Positions 1-6,194 of a stretch of DNA of 10,982 bases are shown piece by piece; position 1 is the stretch's first letter, and each line of letters opens with the position of its first letter. The stretch is from positions 1 to 10,982 of the forward strand of contig JAGLQQ010000084.1 of assembly GCA_023136735.1 (NCBI GenBank), read 5' to 3'. The notes below the pieces were generated by a model, which was not told where the DNA came from, did not search any database, and worked only from the letters and a program-made list of their open reading frames with translations. The translations under genes were made by a program, and so were the position numbers. The stretch is from Candidatus Omnitrophota bacterium. GTDB lineage: Bacteria > Omnitrophota > Gorgyraeia > B26-G9.

Positions 1-54
1 AAAACACAACGAATATTTGCCTAAATCAGTGAACGCGCTTAAAAATTCCCCCAT
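1..54 (-). CDS. possible 5' end of a further minus-strand gene (runs off the window)
   Basis: An ATG at 54-52 opens a frame that stays open for 18 codons to the window edge; the translation begins MGEFLSAFTDLGKYS. An in-frame TAG lies upstream at about 76-78, so the gene would start here. There is no clear Shine-Dalgarno, only a weak AAAG a few bases upstream. Position and strand suit continuation of the gmhA operon after a 93-bp spacer. Eighteen residues are too few to assign a family. The hydrophobic and aromatic character could fit the N-terminus of an envelope membrane protein, but that is a guess. Chance openness over 54 bp is quite possible. Confidence 0.3.
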   Translation of the reverse strand, partial: MGEFLSAFTDLGKYSLCF

Positions 55-147
55 AATCTTTATTCGAAGTCCACACTAAATAAGAAAGAGCATAAAATAA
101 ACAGTTATGTTAAATTAGTCACATTATTTAAGAATGAACCGATTTTT

Positions 148-717
148 TTAAGTAAAAAGGGCCTCTTCCACTATTTTACAAATAGTGTGAATTATTAAAA
201 TGTGTGCTTCCTGAATGTGAGGAGTATCAGTGGATTGAATCAATAGCGTTAAATCAGTGATTTCTTTTAAATTTGTTCCGTTTTGGCCGCTTAGCGCGAT
301 TGTCGTTAAGCCCAGTTTTTTCGCGAGTTTGAACCCTTTGATTACATTTACGGCCTGACCGCTGGTAGAAATACCGATTGCAATGTCACCAACACTTCCC
401 AATGCTTCGATCTGTCTTTCAAATACAATATCAAAATTATAATCGTTAGCCAACGCGGATAAGGCAGCAGTATTTGTTGTGAGTGCTATTGCCGCAAGGC
501 CCTTGCGCTCCATTTTGAACCTTCCGATGAGTTCAGCGGTAAAATGCTCCGCGTCGGACGCGCTTCCGCCGTTGCCGAAGATCAATACCTTAGAGTTATT
601 TTTAAAAGCGTTGATTATCACGTGTGCAATAAGTTCTATTTCTCCAGGTGGATTTTTAGCGATGGCACTGATAATGTCCGCTGACTCTTTAAGAAAATTA
701 TTGGTACTATCATTCAT
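148..717 (-). CDS. gmhA: SIS-domain D-sedoheptulose-7-phosphate isomerase (GmhA-like)
   Basis: Predicted cytosolic enzyme converting sedoheptulose 7-phosphate to D-glycero-D-manno-heptose 7-phosphate, the first step of ADP-heptose synthesis for the LPS inner core or heptosylated glycans. The 189-aa length is normal. The single SIS fold shows the phosphate-binding GNGGSASDAEHF motif at residues 48-59 and STSGQAVN at 117-124. Residues H58, E62, Q169 and H177 match in spacing the zinc-binding and catalytic residues H61, E65, Q172 and H180 of characterised GmhA, which separates it from generic SIS sugar isomerases. The ATG at 717-715 has an AAAGG-type ribosome site about 6 nt upstream and lies 10 bp after the AmaP-like gene, so it is probably cotranscribed. 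None of the other heptose genes (gmhB, hldE, hldD) is in the window. A related function such as DiaA is less likely given the conserved metal-site residues. Confidence 0.88.
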   Translation of the reverse strand: MNDSTNNFLKESADIISAIAKNPPGEIELIAHVIINAFKNNSKVLIFGNGGSASDAEHFTAELIGRFKMERKGLAAIALTTNTAALSALANDYNFDIVFERQIEALGSVGDIAIGISTSGQAVNVIKGFKLAKKLGLTTIALSGQNGTNLKEITDLTLLIQSTDTPHIQEAHILIIHTICKIVEEALFT

Positions 718-727
718 AGTAAAGCCT

Positions 728-1309
728 TTATCTTAAAAATGGAATTTCCTGTTTGGGTTTTTTGTTTTTTTCCTGATCTCTTTGAGCTATTTTAGTTACA
801 TGCACATTAACAAGCACAGGCTTGTCTATCCCTGAGAGAAGCTTCTGAACTTGTCCCTGTATTACGGACTGTACCCGCTCAGTAATGTTAGGGATATTAG
901 ATGTTGACCAGAGAATTACTCTGCTTTCAATCTCAATACCGCGTCTGGTAACAAAAACATCAGAACGCAGTTCCTTTACGTCAGGAAGCTGCTGCGTAAG
1001 ACGGCGGATGAAGTCTTCTATAGCTCCAAGTGAAATTATTACCTGACCTTCATTAGTAGCATAACCAATGGTTTTTTCTGTTTGGAATTTTTTAAATGAA
1101 AAGTTAGCTAAAGACAAAGTTACAAGAATCAGCAATACTCCGCTTAATCCAATAACCAAATGCAAATTTGAAAAATTCATAAGCGGCTCAAGTATTATTG
1201 ATAAATCGTAACGTCCTTCCATGTGAAGCGAGATAAATATTAAACATACGCCGACTATGGCAAAGATTAAAGTATAAACGAAAACAATTATTTTGCTGAA
1301 CAAGCGCAT
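728..1309 (-). CDS. amaP: AmaP-like membrane anchor of Asp23/Gls24 protein
   Basis: This 193-aa protein has two hydrophobic segments near the N-terminus (about residues 5-29 and 49-70) separated by a short polar loop. A soluble part of about 120 residues follows, resembling the Asp23/Gls24 fold (alternating strands, EDFIRRLTQQLPDVKELRSD at 97-116), with a lysine-rich tail. That is the architecture of AmaP, which in Staphylococcus aureus tethers Asp23 to the cytoplasmic membrane. It lies 12 bp downstream of an Asp23-family gene, the usual partner, which supports the call. The ATG at 1309-1307 is preceded by AGGGGGA at close spacing. What the pair does in a bacterium with LPS genes is unknown; envelope-stress sensing is inference from the staphylococcal system. 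Name assigned from architecture and neighbour rather than a catalytic motif. Confidence 0.72.
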   Translation of the reverse strand: MRLFSKIIVFVYTLIFAIVGVCLIFISLHMEGRYDLSIILEPLMNFSNLHLVIGLSGVLLILVTLSLANFSFKKFQTEKTIGYATNEGQVIISLGAIEDFIRRLTQQLPDVKELRSDVFVTRRGIEIESRVILWSTSNIPNITERVQSVIQGQVQKLLSGIDKPVLVNVHVTKIAQRDQEKNKKPKQEIPFLR

Positions 1310-1321
1310 AAATCCCCCTTT

Positions 1322-1687
1322 TTATTCTGCATTTTCAACGGAGTGTATGTCTCCGATATTTACGTTGACTTCACTGACAGTGAGTCCTGTCATCTCTTCG
1401 ATAGCTGTGCGAATATTTTCCTGAACAATATTAGCTACATCAGGAATGGTCACTCCGAACTTTACAATAATTGTAACTCCGACTTTGACGTCTCCCTCAG
1501 CTATTTCCAGAATTATTCCCTTGTTGTTATATCCTTTGCTAAAAAAATCAAGCATCATCCTGATCAGATTATTTTTAATATTTTCTACTCCATCAACTTG
1601 CAGCGCGGCATTTCTCGCGATTGAAGCAATTACTTCATTGTTGATCTTTAATGTCCCCAAATCGGTTTTTTTCTCTTTTTCAGTCAC
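1322..1687 (-). CDS. Asp23/Gls24 family envelope stress response protein
   Basis: Small soluble protein of 121 aa with the features of the Asp23/Gls24 (DUF322) family: an N-terminal segment GTLKINNEVIASIARNAA, then VDGVENIKN, a hydrophobic strand DVKVGVTIIVKFGVTIPDV (about residues 65-83) and the C-terminal EMTGLTVSEVNVNIGDIH (about 98-115). No enzyme activity is known for the family; members assemble beneath the membrane and associate with AmaP. The start is GTG at 1687-1685. The next in-frame ATG would remove a third of the domain, and a strong GGGGGGAG ribosome site sits just upstream of the GTG. The gene follows accC after 13 bp. This accB-accC-Asp23 order is the same as Bacillus accB-accC-yqhY, where the YqhY protein has been linked to acetyl-CoA carboxylase control, so a regulatory link to lipid synthesis is plausible here. 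Confidence 0.85.
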   Translation of the reverse strand: MTEKEKKTDLGTLKINNEVIASIARNAALQVDGVENIKNNLIRMMLDFFSKGYNNKGIILEIAEGDVKVGVTIIVKFGVTIPDVANIVQENIRTAIEEMTGLTVSEVNVNIGDIHSVENAE

Positions 1688-1700
1688 GGCTCCCCCCTTT

Positions 1701-3050
1701 TTAGACTTTCTTCACCAATAATTTTTCTGCAAAATCCGTAAAGTATTTTCCCTTCTGGAACTCTGGGTTATTAAATACGAGTTTATGGAACGGTATAGTG
1801 GTTTTTATCGGACTGATAACGAATTCATCAAGTGCCCGCTGCATCACTTTTATCGCTTCTTTTCTGTCTTTTCCATGGGAAATGAGTTTTGCTATCATTG
1901 AATCGTAAAAAGGAGGTATGGAATATTCACTGTAAACATGAGAATCTATCCTTACTCCTCTGCCTCCCGGAAAGTGTAAACTATCAATTTTTCCGGGTGA
2001 GGGCATAAAATTGTTGTCAGCATCTTCCGCGTTAATGCGGCATTCGATTGCCCAACCGTCAAATTTAATATCATCTTGAGTCAAAGACAGTTTTTCACCC
2101 GCGGCGATTTTGATTTGTTCTTTTATCAAATCTACTCCTGTAACTACCTCAGTTACACTGTGCTCTACCTGAATACGTGTATTCATTTCCATGAAATAAA
2201 ACTTACCGTCTTCATCAAGCATAAATTCTATAGTGCCGGCATTGGTATAATTAGCCGCTTTAGCAGCTCTCACCGCGGCATCAGTAATTTTGCGTCTTAA
2301 TTTGCTGTCAACAGCAGGTGACGGTGTTTCTTCGATCAGTTTTTGATGCCTTCTTTGCACAGTGCAGTCTCTTTCACCCAGATGGATAACATGATTATGC
2401 TTATCAGCCAAGATCTGCACTTCTATATGGCGTGGTTTTACGAAATATTTTTCCAAATAAACATTAGGATTGCCGAAATTAGACTCAGCTTCTGACTGGG
2501 CAGTAATAATTGAGCTCGCGAGGCTGATATCGTTATGAGCTACCCGCATGCCTTTTCCGCCGCCTCCGCTGGATGCCTTTATGATTACGGGATATTTTAA
2601 TTTGTTGGCTATCTTTATTGCTTCTTTTTTACTCTTTATGACATCCCCAGAACCTGGGATAATCGGAACTCCCGCCTTTTTCATTGTATCTTTAGCGACC
2701 ATTTTATCACCAAGCATCCGGATGTTTTCAGGTGTTGGCCCGATAAAAGTTATGTGGCATGATTCACATATCTCGGCAAAATGCGCGTTTTCCGCCAAAA
2801 AACCGTAGCCTGGATGAATAGCTTCCACATCTGTGATTTCCGCGGCACTCATTATAGCTGCTATATTAAGGTAGCTGCTTGCGCTTGGCGCGGGGCCAAT
2901 ACAAACTGCTTCATCAGCAAATTGAACATGCATGCTGCTTGCATCAGCTTCTGAGTAAACAGCAACTGTCCGAATATCCATTTCTTTACAAGCACGAATG
3001 ATTCTTAAAGCGATTTCACCACGATTTGCAATTAAAATTTTTGAAAACAT
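1701..3050 (-). CDS. accC: acetyl-CoA carboxylase, biotin carboxylase subunit
   Basis: ATP-dependent carboxylation of the biotin on AccB, the first half-reaction of malonyl-CoA synthesis. The 449-aa length is exactly that of the AccC family. Visible landmarks: N-terminal KILIANRGEIALRI; HPGYGFLAEN at 79-88; ATP-binding lysines K116 and K158; the glycine-rich ATP lid GGGGKGMR at 162-169; H208; H235 and K237; E275 and E288 as metal ligands; the active-site run MNTRIQVEHSVTE at 289-301, containing R292 and E296; and R338. All are in register with the E. coli enzyme, so an active protein is expected. It ends soon after the biotin carboxylase C-domain, so it is the stand-alone subunit and not a fused acyl-CoA or pyruvate carboxylase. 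It starts 5 bp after accB with no ribosome site of its own beyond the accB 3' end, consistent with translational coupling. The carboxyltransferase genes accA and accD are absent here. Confidence 0.96.
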   Translation of the reverse strand: MFSKILIANRGEIALRIIRACKEMDIRTVAVYSEADASSMHVQFADEAVCIGPAPSASSYLNIAAIMSAAEITDVEAIHPGYGFLAENAHFAEICESCHITFIGPTPENIRMLGDKMVAKDTMKKAGVPIIPGSGDVIKSKKEAIKIANKLKYPVIIKASSGGGGKGMRVAHNDISLASSIITAQSEAESNFGNPNVYLEKYFVKPRHIEVQILADKHNHVIHLGERDCTVQRRHQKLIEETPSPAVDSKLRRKITDAAVRAAKAANYTNAGTIEFMLDEDGKFYFMEMNTRIQVEHSVTEVVTGVDLIKEQIKIAAGEKLSLTQDDIKFDGWAIECRINAEDADNNFMPSPGKIDSLHFPGGRGVRIDSHVYSEYSIPPFYDSMIAKLISHGKDRKEAIKVMQRALDEFVISPIKTTIPFHKLVFNNPEFQKGKYFTDFAEKLLVKKV

Positions 3051-3055
3051 AGTCT

Positions 3056-3523
3056 TTATTTTGGTTCGATCCTAAACAGCACCTGACCGAATTCGATAGG
3101 ATCACCATTATCAATAAGGATCTCTTTCACCTTTCCTTTTACTTCCGCTTTAATTTCGTTCATTAATTTCATAGCTTCAATAATGCATATTACCTGTCCT
3201 ATCTCTACCGCGCTTCCTATTTCCACAAAAGGGTCGGAATCAGGTGAAGGAGAACGGTAAAAAGTTCCAACCATAGGAGACTTTACTTCTACTCCCGTGC
3301 TTTTTACAGCTGGCTGTGGGACGGCAGGCTGTGAGGGGGTTTCATACATTATGTTCTGATCAGATTGGCTGGCTCTTTCAATTACTATGTTTGGAGCACC
3401 GGCACTAATGCTAGAGCCTCCTCTTCTTAATTTGATCTTTAATCCTTCACGTTCAATCTCAAGCTCAGTAAGATTATTTTCCTCCATTAATATTATCATT
3501 TCTTTAATTTCTTTTAAATTCAT
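3056..3523 (-). CDS. accB: acetyl-CoA carboxylase biotin carboxyl carrier protein (BCCP)
   Basis: Carries the biotin that AccC carboxylates and then delivers to the carboxyltransferase. The 155-aa protein has the usual three parts: an N-terminal segment (residues 1-34, LKEIKEMIILMEENNLTELE) typical of BCCP; a flexible Pro/Ala/Ser-rich linker (about 36-78, PSQPAVPQPAV); and a C-terminal biotinyl domain (79-155) with SPMVGTFYRSPSPDSDPFV and the biotinylation site EAMKLMNEI, in which K119 is the modified lysine. The ATG at 3523-3521 follows an AAAGGAG ribosome site with good spacing, the strongest in the window, which suits a gene that opens a transcription unit after the 396-bp gap. No convincing sigma-70-type promoter was found in the gap, although the AT-rich stretch 3535-3560 could hold a -10 element. 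Confidence 0.95.
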   Translation of the reverse strand: MNLKEIKEMIILMEENNLTELEIEREGLKIKLRRGGSSISAGAPNIVIERASQSDQNIMYETPSQPAVPQPAVKSTGVEVKSPMVGTFYRSPSPDSDPFVEIGSAVEIGQVICIIEAMKLMNEIKAEVKGKVKEILIDNGDPIEFGQVLFRIEPK

Positions 3524-3555
3524 TTCGAACTCCTTTAGCTATTAAACATAGATAA

Positions 3556-3598
3556 TTTAATTAACCGCCCGCTTCGCTCGATAAACGCTGATTAACAC
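3556..3598 (-). repeat. dispersed module, left copy of island 1 (12-bp GC-rich insert)
   Basis: Matches 6089-6131 at 42 of 43 positions (C at 3575 is T in the other copy). It consists of AATTAACCGC (3559-3568), a GC-rich 12-mer CCGCTTCGCTCG (3569-3580), ATAAACGC and TGATTAACAC. With the 12-mer removed it reads as the reverse complement of the decamer module at 3780-3848 (GCGTTTATCT, GCGGTTAATT), so the left and right copies are one family in opposite orientations. It is placed on the minus strand because the module reads GCGTTTATC on that strand. Confidence 0.85.
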
Positions 3599-3626
3599 CG
3601 TTTAAAACAAATATTTTCTCATTAGT

Positions 3627-3756
3627 GTATATGCTCAACGTGTTTTTTTTGGAAAACAATGGTTTTATTCAAAGTGAACCCAACAAGAAAAATGAATTTT
3701 TCTTTTGATTCACCTTTGAATAAACTTTAGCCGCGTGCAGCGGCTTGAGCATATAC
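3627..3756. mobile_element. MITE-like 130-bp element with 12-bp perfect terminal inverted repeats
   Basis: GTATATGCTCAA at 3627-3638 is the exact reverse complement of TTGAGCATATAC at 3745-3756. The interior holds a long near-perfect hairpin (3664-3724) and a small GC-rich one (GCCGC at 3730-3734, GCGGC at 3740-3744). There is no coding capacity and no obvious target-site duplication. Size, terminal inversion and lack of genes resemble a miniature inverted-repeat element, but only one copy is visible, so mobility is inference. Confidence 0.45.
3664..3724. repeat. nested 61-bp imperfect palindrome
   Basis: Outer arms TTTATTCAAAGTGAA (3664-3678) and TTCACCTTTGAATAAA (3709-3724) pair with a single bulged base. 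An inner stem AAGAAAAA (3685-3692) and TTTTTCTT (3697-3704) closes a TGAA loop. Transcribed from either strand this would fold into a long hairpin. On the minus strand, the direction of efp readthrough, the bases just after it are A-rich and not T-rich, so it is not a standard intrinsic terminator. It could still act in processing or stability of the message. Confidence 0.7.
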
Positions 3757-3779
3757 TTTCTTCCTTTTTACTTGTAACT

Positions 3780-3848
3780 GCGTTTATCTGCGTTTACCCC
3801 ATTAGATAGAACAAAGCTATCATCTAACGGGTCCATCTGCGGTTAATT
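3780..3848 (+). repeat. 10-bp-period module, right copy of island 1, split by a hairpin
   Basis: Reads GCGTTTATCT (3780-3789), GCGTTTA (3790-3796), then the hairpin insert (3797-3831), TCCATCT (3832-3838) and GCGGTTAATT (3839-3848). Without the insert it is a degenerate tandem of a decamer close to GCGTYYATCT. The copy at 6270-6339 has the same layout. It is inverted relative to 3556-3598. Confidence 0.8.
3797..3831. repeat. hairpin insert, copy 1
   Basis: Identical over 35 bp to 6287-6321. It folds as CCCC-A-TTA / TAA-C-GGG(T), with an inner stem GATAG (3804-3808) and CTATC (3817-3821) around a 7-nt loop and a 3-nt ATC bulge on the right side. It lies in the middle of the decamer module, flanked by TTTA on the left and TCCA on the right, which could be an imperfect 4-bp target duplication. 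Confidence 0.8.
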
Positions 3849-3886
3849 TATTTTTCTGTCAACCTTTTTCAGGATAACACACTCGC

Positions 3887-3914
3887 GACTCGTAACTTAT
3901 AATTCATAACTATT
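3887..3914 (+). repeat. short AT-rich heptamer tract (AAYTCRT family)
   Basis: Four consecutive 7-bp units: GACTCGT, AACTTAT, AATTCAT, AACTATT. The tract stops 5 bp before the efp stop codon at 3920. The units match those at 10849-10890 and, in reverse complement, at 6134-6175. Confidence 0.65.
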
Positions 3915-3919
3915 TTAAG

Positions 3920-4477
3920 TTAGACTCTTTCTACGTAACTGCATGTGCGAGTGTCAATTTTTATCTTATCGTTTTCATTAACAAAAAGCGGTACTTGTAT
4001 AGTCGCGCCTGTCTCCAAAGTAGCTGGTTTGAATGAATTCTTTGCTGTATCACCTTTAAATCCCGGCTCAGTCGCTTTGATTTCTAGTTCAATAAACATG
4101 GGTAAATTGATCTCTAAAATTTCATTCTTGCAGTAAATAGCAACAACGATCATGTTGTCCTTTAATAGACCAAGAATAGCACCCAGTTTATCTTTATCAA
4201 AAGAAACTTCATCATATGTTTCCTGATCCATGAAATGATAAGTATTCTGGCTATTATAAAGGTATTGAAGCTTCTTTTCTTCAATAAAGGCTTCGGTAAA
4301 TTTTTCATCAGGACGGAATGTCTTATCTAAAGTCTTATATGTTCTTAGATTTTTTAGTTTAGTTCGAACAAAAGCACCGCCTTTTCCAGGTTTTACATGC
4401 TGGTATTCGACAATTTGAAAGATTTCACCATCAACTATTATAGCCATTCCTGATTTGAACTGATTTGTACTTATCAT
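3920..4477 (-). CDS. efp: translation elongation factor P
   Basis: Binds between the ribosomal P and E sites and relieves stalling at polyproline stretches. The 185-aa length is standard for the three-domain bacterial EF-P. The N-terminal domain carries the tip loop HVKPGKGGAF, with K32 at the position of E. coli K34, which is post-translationally modified. The second half contains the family signature ATEPGFKGDTA (about 136-146). The C-terminus is the OB-like segment ending DTRTCSYVERV. No modification enzyme (EpmA/EpmB, EarP or YmfI) is in the window, so the type of modification cannot be told. The start ATG shares one base with the pepP stop (TAATG at 4479-4475), indicating coupled translation with pepP. 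Confidence 0.96.
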   Translation of the reverse strand: MISTNQFKSGMAIIVDGEIFQIVEYQHVKPGKGGAFVRTKLKNLRTYKTLDKTFRPDEKFTEAFIEEKKLQYLYNSQNTYHFMDQETYDEVSFDKDKLGAILGLLKDNMIVVAIYCKNEILEINLPMFIELEIKATEPGFKGDTAKNSFKPATLETGATIQVPLFVNENDKIKIDTRTCSYVERV

Positions 4478-5526
4478 TATAAAACCTTATATCCTTTTTT
4501 TGTAACTACTACCATGTCCTCAATGCGTATTCCACCAGATCCGGGGATATACACTCCCGGCTCAACAGTAAATACCATGCCGGCAATAAAACGTTCTTTA
4601 GATTTTCCTGAAATATACGGCTTCTCGTGTACTTCCAGACCTACGCCGTGTCCCAGGGCATGACCAAAGTATTTTCCAAGATCAGCTGTATTCAATACTT
4701 CTCGGGCCTTTTGGTCTGTTTTATGGATCTCCCCTTGCGGACGAATAAGCTTAATCGCTCTATCTTGTGCAGCGGCAAGGAGTTTATAATACTTAACGTA
4801 TTGGGTAATTTTACCTGAAAAGAAAGTTCTTGTCAAGTCGGATTTATAGCCCTTGTAATCAGCGCCGACATCTACAATAACCGGATCGTTTTTTCCTATT
4901 TTTCTGTTTGTGGCAGCGGCGTGAGGCATGGCCGCATTAGGCCCTGACGCGACGATTGTTTCAAAAGCCGGTCCGTTTGCGCCATTTTCCCTCATTATTT
5001 CGTTCAGTTTGTTCTTTAAAAAAATCTCGGTTACCCCAGGCTTGATCAAAGGCTTGAGAGCCTGTAGAGATTTTTTTGTGATAAAGACAGCTTTTCTGAT
5101 AAGCTGGAGCTCTCGAGGTGATTTGAGCATTCTTAATTGCTCGATAATGTTCTTAGTCGCCAGGAGTCGAAAGTTTACTCCTAACGCGGCTTTTAGATTG
5201 CGATATTGCTCGTAAGTTATATGTTCGGATTCAAAATTGATTGAATTTATTTTTTGTGCCTGTGCAATGCTCTTTAAATGAGAATACGCGTTCCCCTCTA
5301 TCCTGAGTACCTTAAATAGAGATCCGAGTTCCTTCTGTGCCTGCTCTATGTATCTGAAATCACCCAGAAAAAGATTTTCCTTTTCTGTGATAAGCAGACA
5401 GCATTCATTGCCAGTAAATCCGCTCAAATAGCGTACATTACACACTGATGTAATCAGCATTGCTTGAGCTTTGGATGTCTTTAAGGATTTGCGGACTTTT
5501 TGTAATCTATTTTTAAGTAGTTTCAT
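4477..5526 (-). CDS. pepP: Xaa-Pro aminopeptidase/dipeptidase, M24 family
   Basis: Cytosolic metallopeptidase of the pita-bread fold that releases N-terminal residues before proline. At 349 aa it has the creatinase-type N-terminal domain (about residues 1-125) and the catalytic domain (about 135-349), the length of the short YqhT/PepQ-like members. The five expected metal ligands are visible: D219 and D230 in VDVGADYKGYKSDLTRT, H293 in GHGVGL, E322 in VEPGVY and E336 in IRIED. Histidines H202 (PHAA) and H300 (EVHE) are also kept, so an active dinuclear enzyme is expected. The ATG at 5526-5524 overlaps the aroQ stop as ATGA, and its own stop overlaps the efp start. The gene name is by family: it could equally be called prolidase (pepQ), since substrate length preference cannot be read from the sequence. 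Confidence 0.9.
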   Translation of the reverse strand: MKLLKNRLQKVRKSLKTSKAQAMLITSVCNVRYLSGFTGNECCLLITEKENLFLGDFRYIEQAQKELGSLFKVLRIEGNAYSHLKSIAQAQKINSINFESEHITYEQYRNLKAALGVNFRLLATKNIIEQLRMLKSPRELQLIRKAVFITKKSLQALKPLIKPGVTEIFLKNKLNEIMRENGANGPAFETIVASGPNAAMPHAAATNRKIGKNDPVIVDVGADYKGYKSDLTRTFFSGKITQYVKYYKLLAAAQDRAIKLIRPQGEIHKTDQKAREVLNTADLGKYFGHALGHGVGLEVHEKPYISGKSKERFIAGMVFTVEPGVYIPGSGGIRIEDMVVVTKKGYKVL

Positions 5527-5969
5527 TTTGAGCTATATTTTAACATTTCTATCGCGGCCTGTAATCCGAGGATATAACTGTGTACTCCAAACCCTGATAC
5601 CTGACCGTGACAGACAGGCGCGATCAAAGAAGTATGCCGAAATTCTTCTCTTGAATATATATTGGACAGATGTACTTCAATTGCAGGTATGCCCACAGCG
5701 CTTATAGCATCTCTTATAGCAACACTTGTATGCGTATAAGCAGCAGGATTTATCAGAATAAGGTCAAAATCATCGCGAGCATTACCGATCATGTCAACTA
5801 TTTCACCTTCATGATTAGACTGCTTAATCTCAATACTGATACCTTCATTAGACGCCAATGTTTTGATTTGTTCATTAACGCCATCAAGCGTCTCTTTACC
5901 GTAAATCTCGGGCTCTCTGCTCCCCAGCAGATTCAGGTTCGGACCGTGGATTACAAGAATCTTACTCAT
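5523..5969 (-). CDS. aroQ: type II 3-dehydroquinate dehydratase
   Basis: Converts 3-dehydroquinate to 3-dehydroshikimate in the shikimate pathway; a cytosolic dodecamer in characterised relatives. The 148-aa length is typical. The N-terminal signature ILVIHGPNLNLLGSREPEIY includes R18 and the catalytic Y23 of the flexible loop. N74 lies in the substrate-binding run LINPAAYTHTS, followed by the general acid H80. EVHLSNIYSREEFRH includes H100 and R111, and GQVSGFGVHSY closes the fold. All match the M. tuberculosis enzyme in spacing. The ATG at 5969-5967 has an AGAGGAA ribosome site. It is the first gene of the aroQ-pepP-efp unit, with a candidate promoter about 60-90 bp upstream. Confidence 0.95.
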   Translation of the reverse strand: MSKILVIHGPNLNLLGSREPEIYGKETLDGVNEQIKTLASNEGISIEIKQSNHEGEIVDMIGNARDDFDLILINPAAYTHTSVAIRDAISAVGIPAIEVHLSNIYSREEFRHTSLIAPVCHGQVSGFGVHSYILGLQAAIEMLKYSSK

Positions 5970-6027
5970 AAATTCCTCTCTTTAGTTGGCATCGTATTGT
6001 CAAAAATATTTAGTTAATTCTTTCATA

Positions 6028-6056
6028 TCTATAATAGTTACAGAGTGTTTTGTTAA
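6028..6056 (-). promoter_or_regulatory. candidate sigma-70-type promoter for aroQ-pepP-efp
   Basis: On the minus strand TTAACA (6056-6051) is followed after exactly 17 bp by TATAGA (6033-6028). The -35 matches consensus at five of six positions and the -10 at four of six. A start near 6020 would give a leader of about 50 nt. It lies in the unique sequence between repeat island 2 and aroQ. Confidence 0.4.
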
Positions 6057-6088
6057 AAATACTTGCCTCCCCCTAAAAATATAAATAC

Positions 6089-6131
6089 TTTAATTAACCG
6101 CCCGCTTTGCTCGATAAACGCTGATTAACAC
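6089..6131 (-). repeat. dispersed module, left copy of island 2 (12-bp GC-rich insert)
   Basis: Second copy of 3556-3598 with one substitution (T for C in the insert, CCGCTTTGCTCG at 6102-6113). AATTAACCGC is at 6092-6101, and TGATTAACAC ends the module at 6131, two bases before a heptamer tract. Confidence 0.85.
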
Positions 6132-6133
6132 AG

Positions 6134-6175
6134 ATAACAAATTAGTGATAAGTTATCAGTGATGAATTACGAGTT
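6134..6175 (-). repeat. six-unit AT-rich heptamer tract, inverted orientation
   Basis: On the minus strand it reads AACTCGT, AATTCAT, CACTGAT, AACTTAT, CACTAAT, TTGTTAT with unbroken 7-bp spacing. The first two units are identical to two adjacent units at 10856-10869, which lie on the plus strand. Confidence 0.7.
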
Positions 6176-6194
6176 TCGATGGTTAAATCCCCCC

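Larger units (their letters stand above)
3524..3919. other. intergenic repeat island 1 (accB-efp gap)
   Basis: This 396-bp gap contains no credible gene. Most of it is repeats: a 10-bp-period module at each end, in opposite orientation; a 130-bp structure with 12-bp inverted ends between them; an imperfect hairpin nested in the right module; and heptamer-like AT-rich units up against the efp stop codon. The segment 3559-3848 is bounded by AATTAACCGC on the left and its exact reverse complement on the right. The same boundaries enclose 6092-6339 in the other gap. Listed separately below. Confidence 0.8.

Noticed and set aside
3664..3724. Intrinsic terminator for efp
   Set aside because: The stem is AT-rich, and the minus-strand transcript continues into an A-rich stretch instead of a U-tract.
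5998..6003. TTGACA as the aroQ -35 box
   Set aside because: A perfect hexamer on the minus strand, but at 16-18 bp downstream the sequence is the ribosome-site region AAAGAGAGG, with no -10 element. The pair at 6051-6056 and 6028-6033 fits better.
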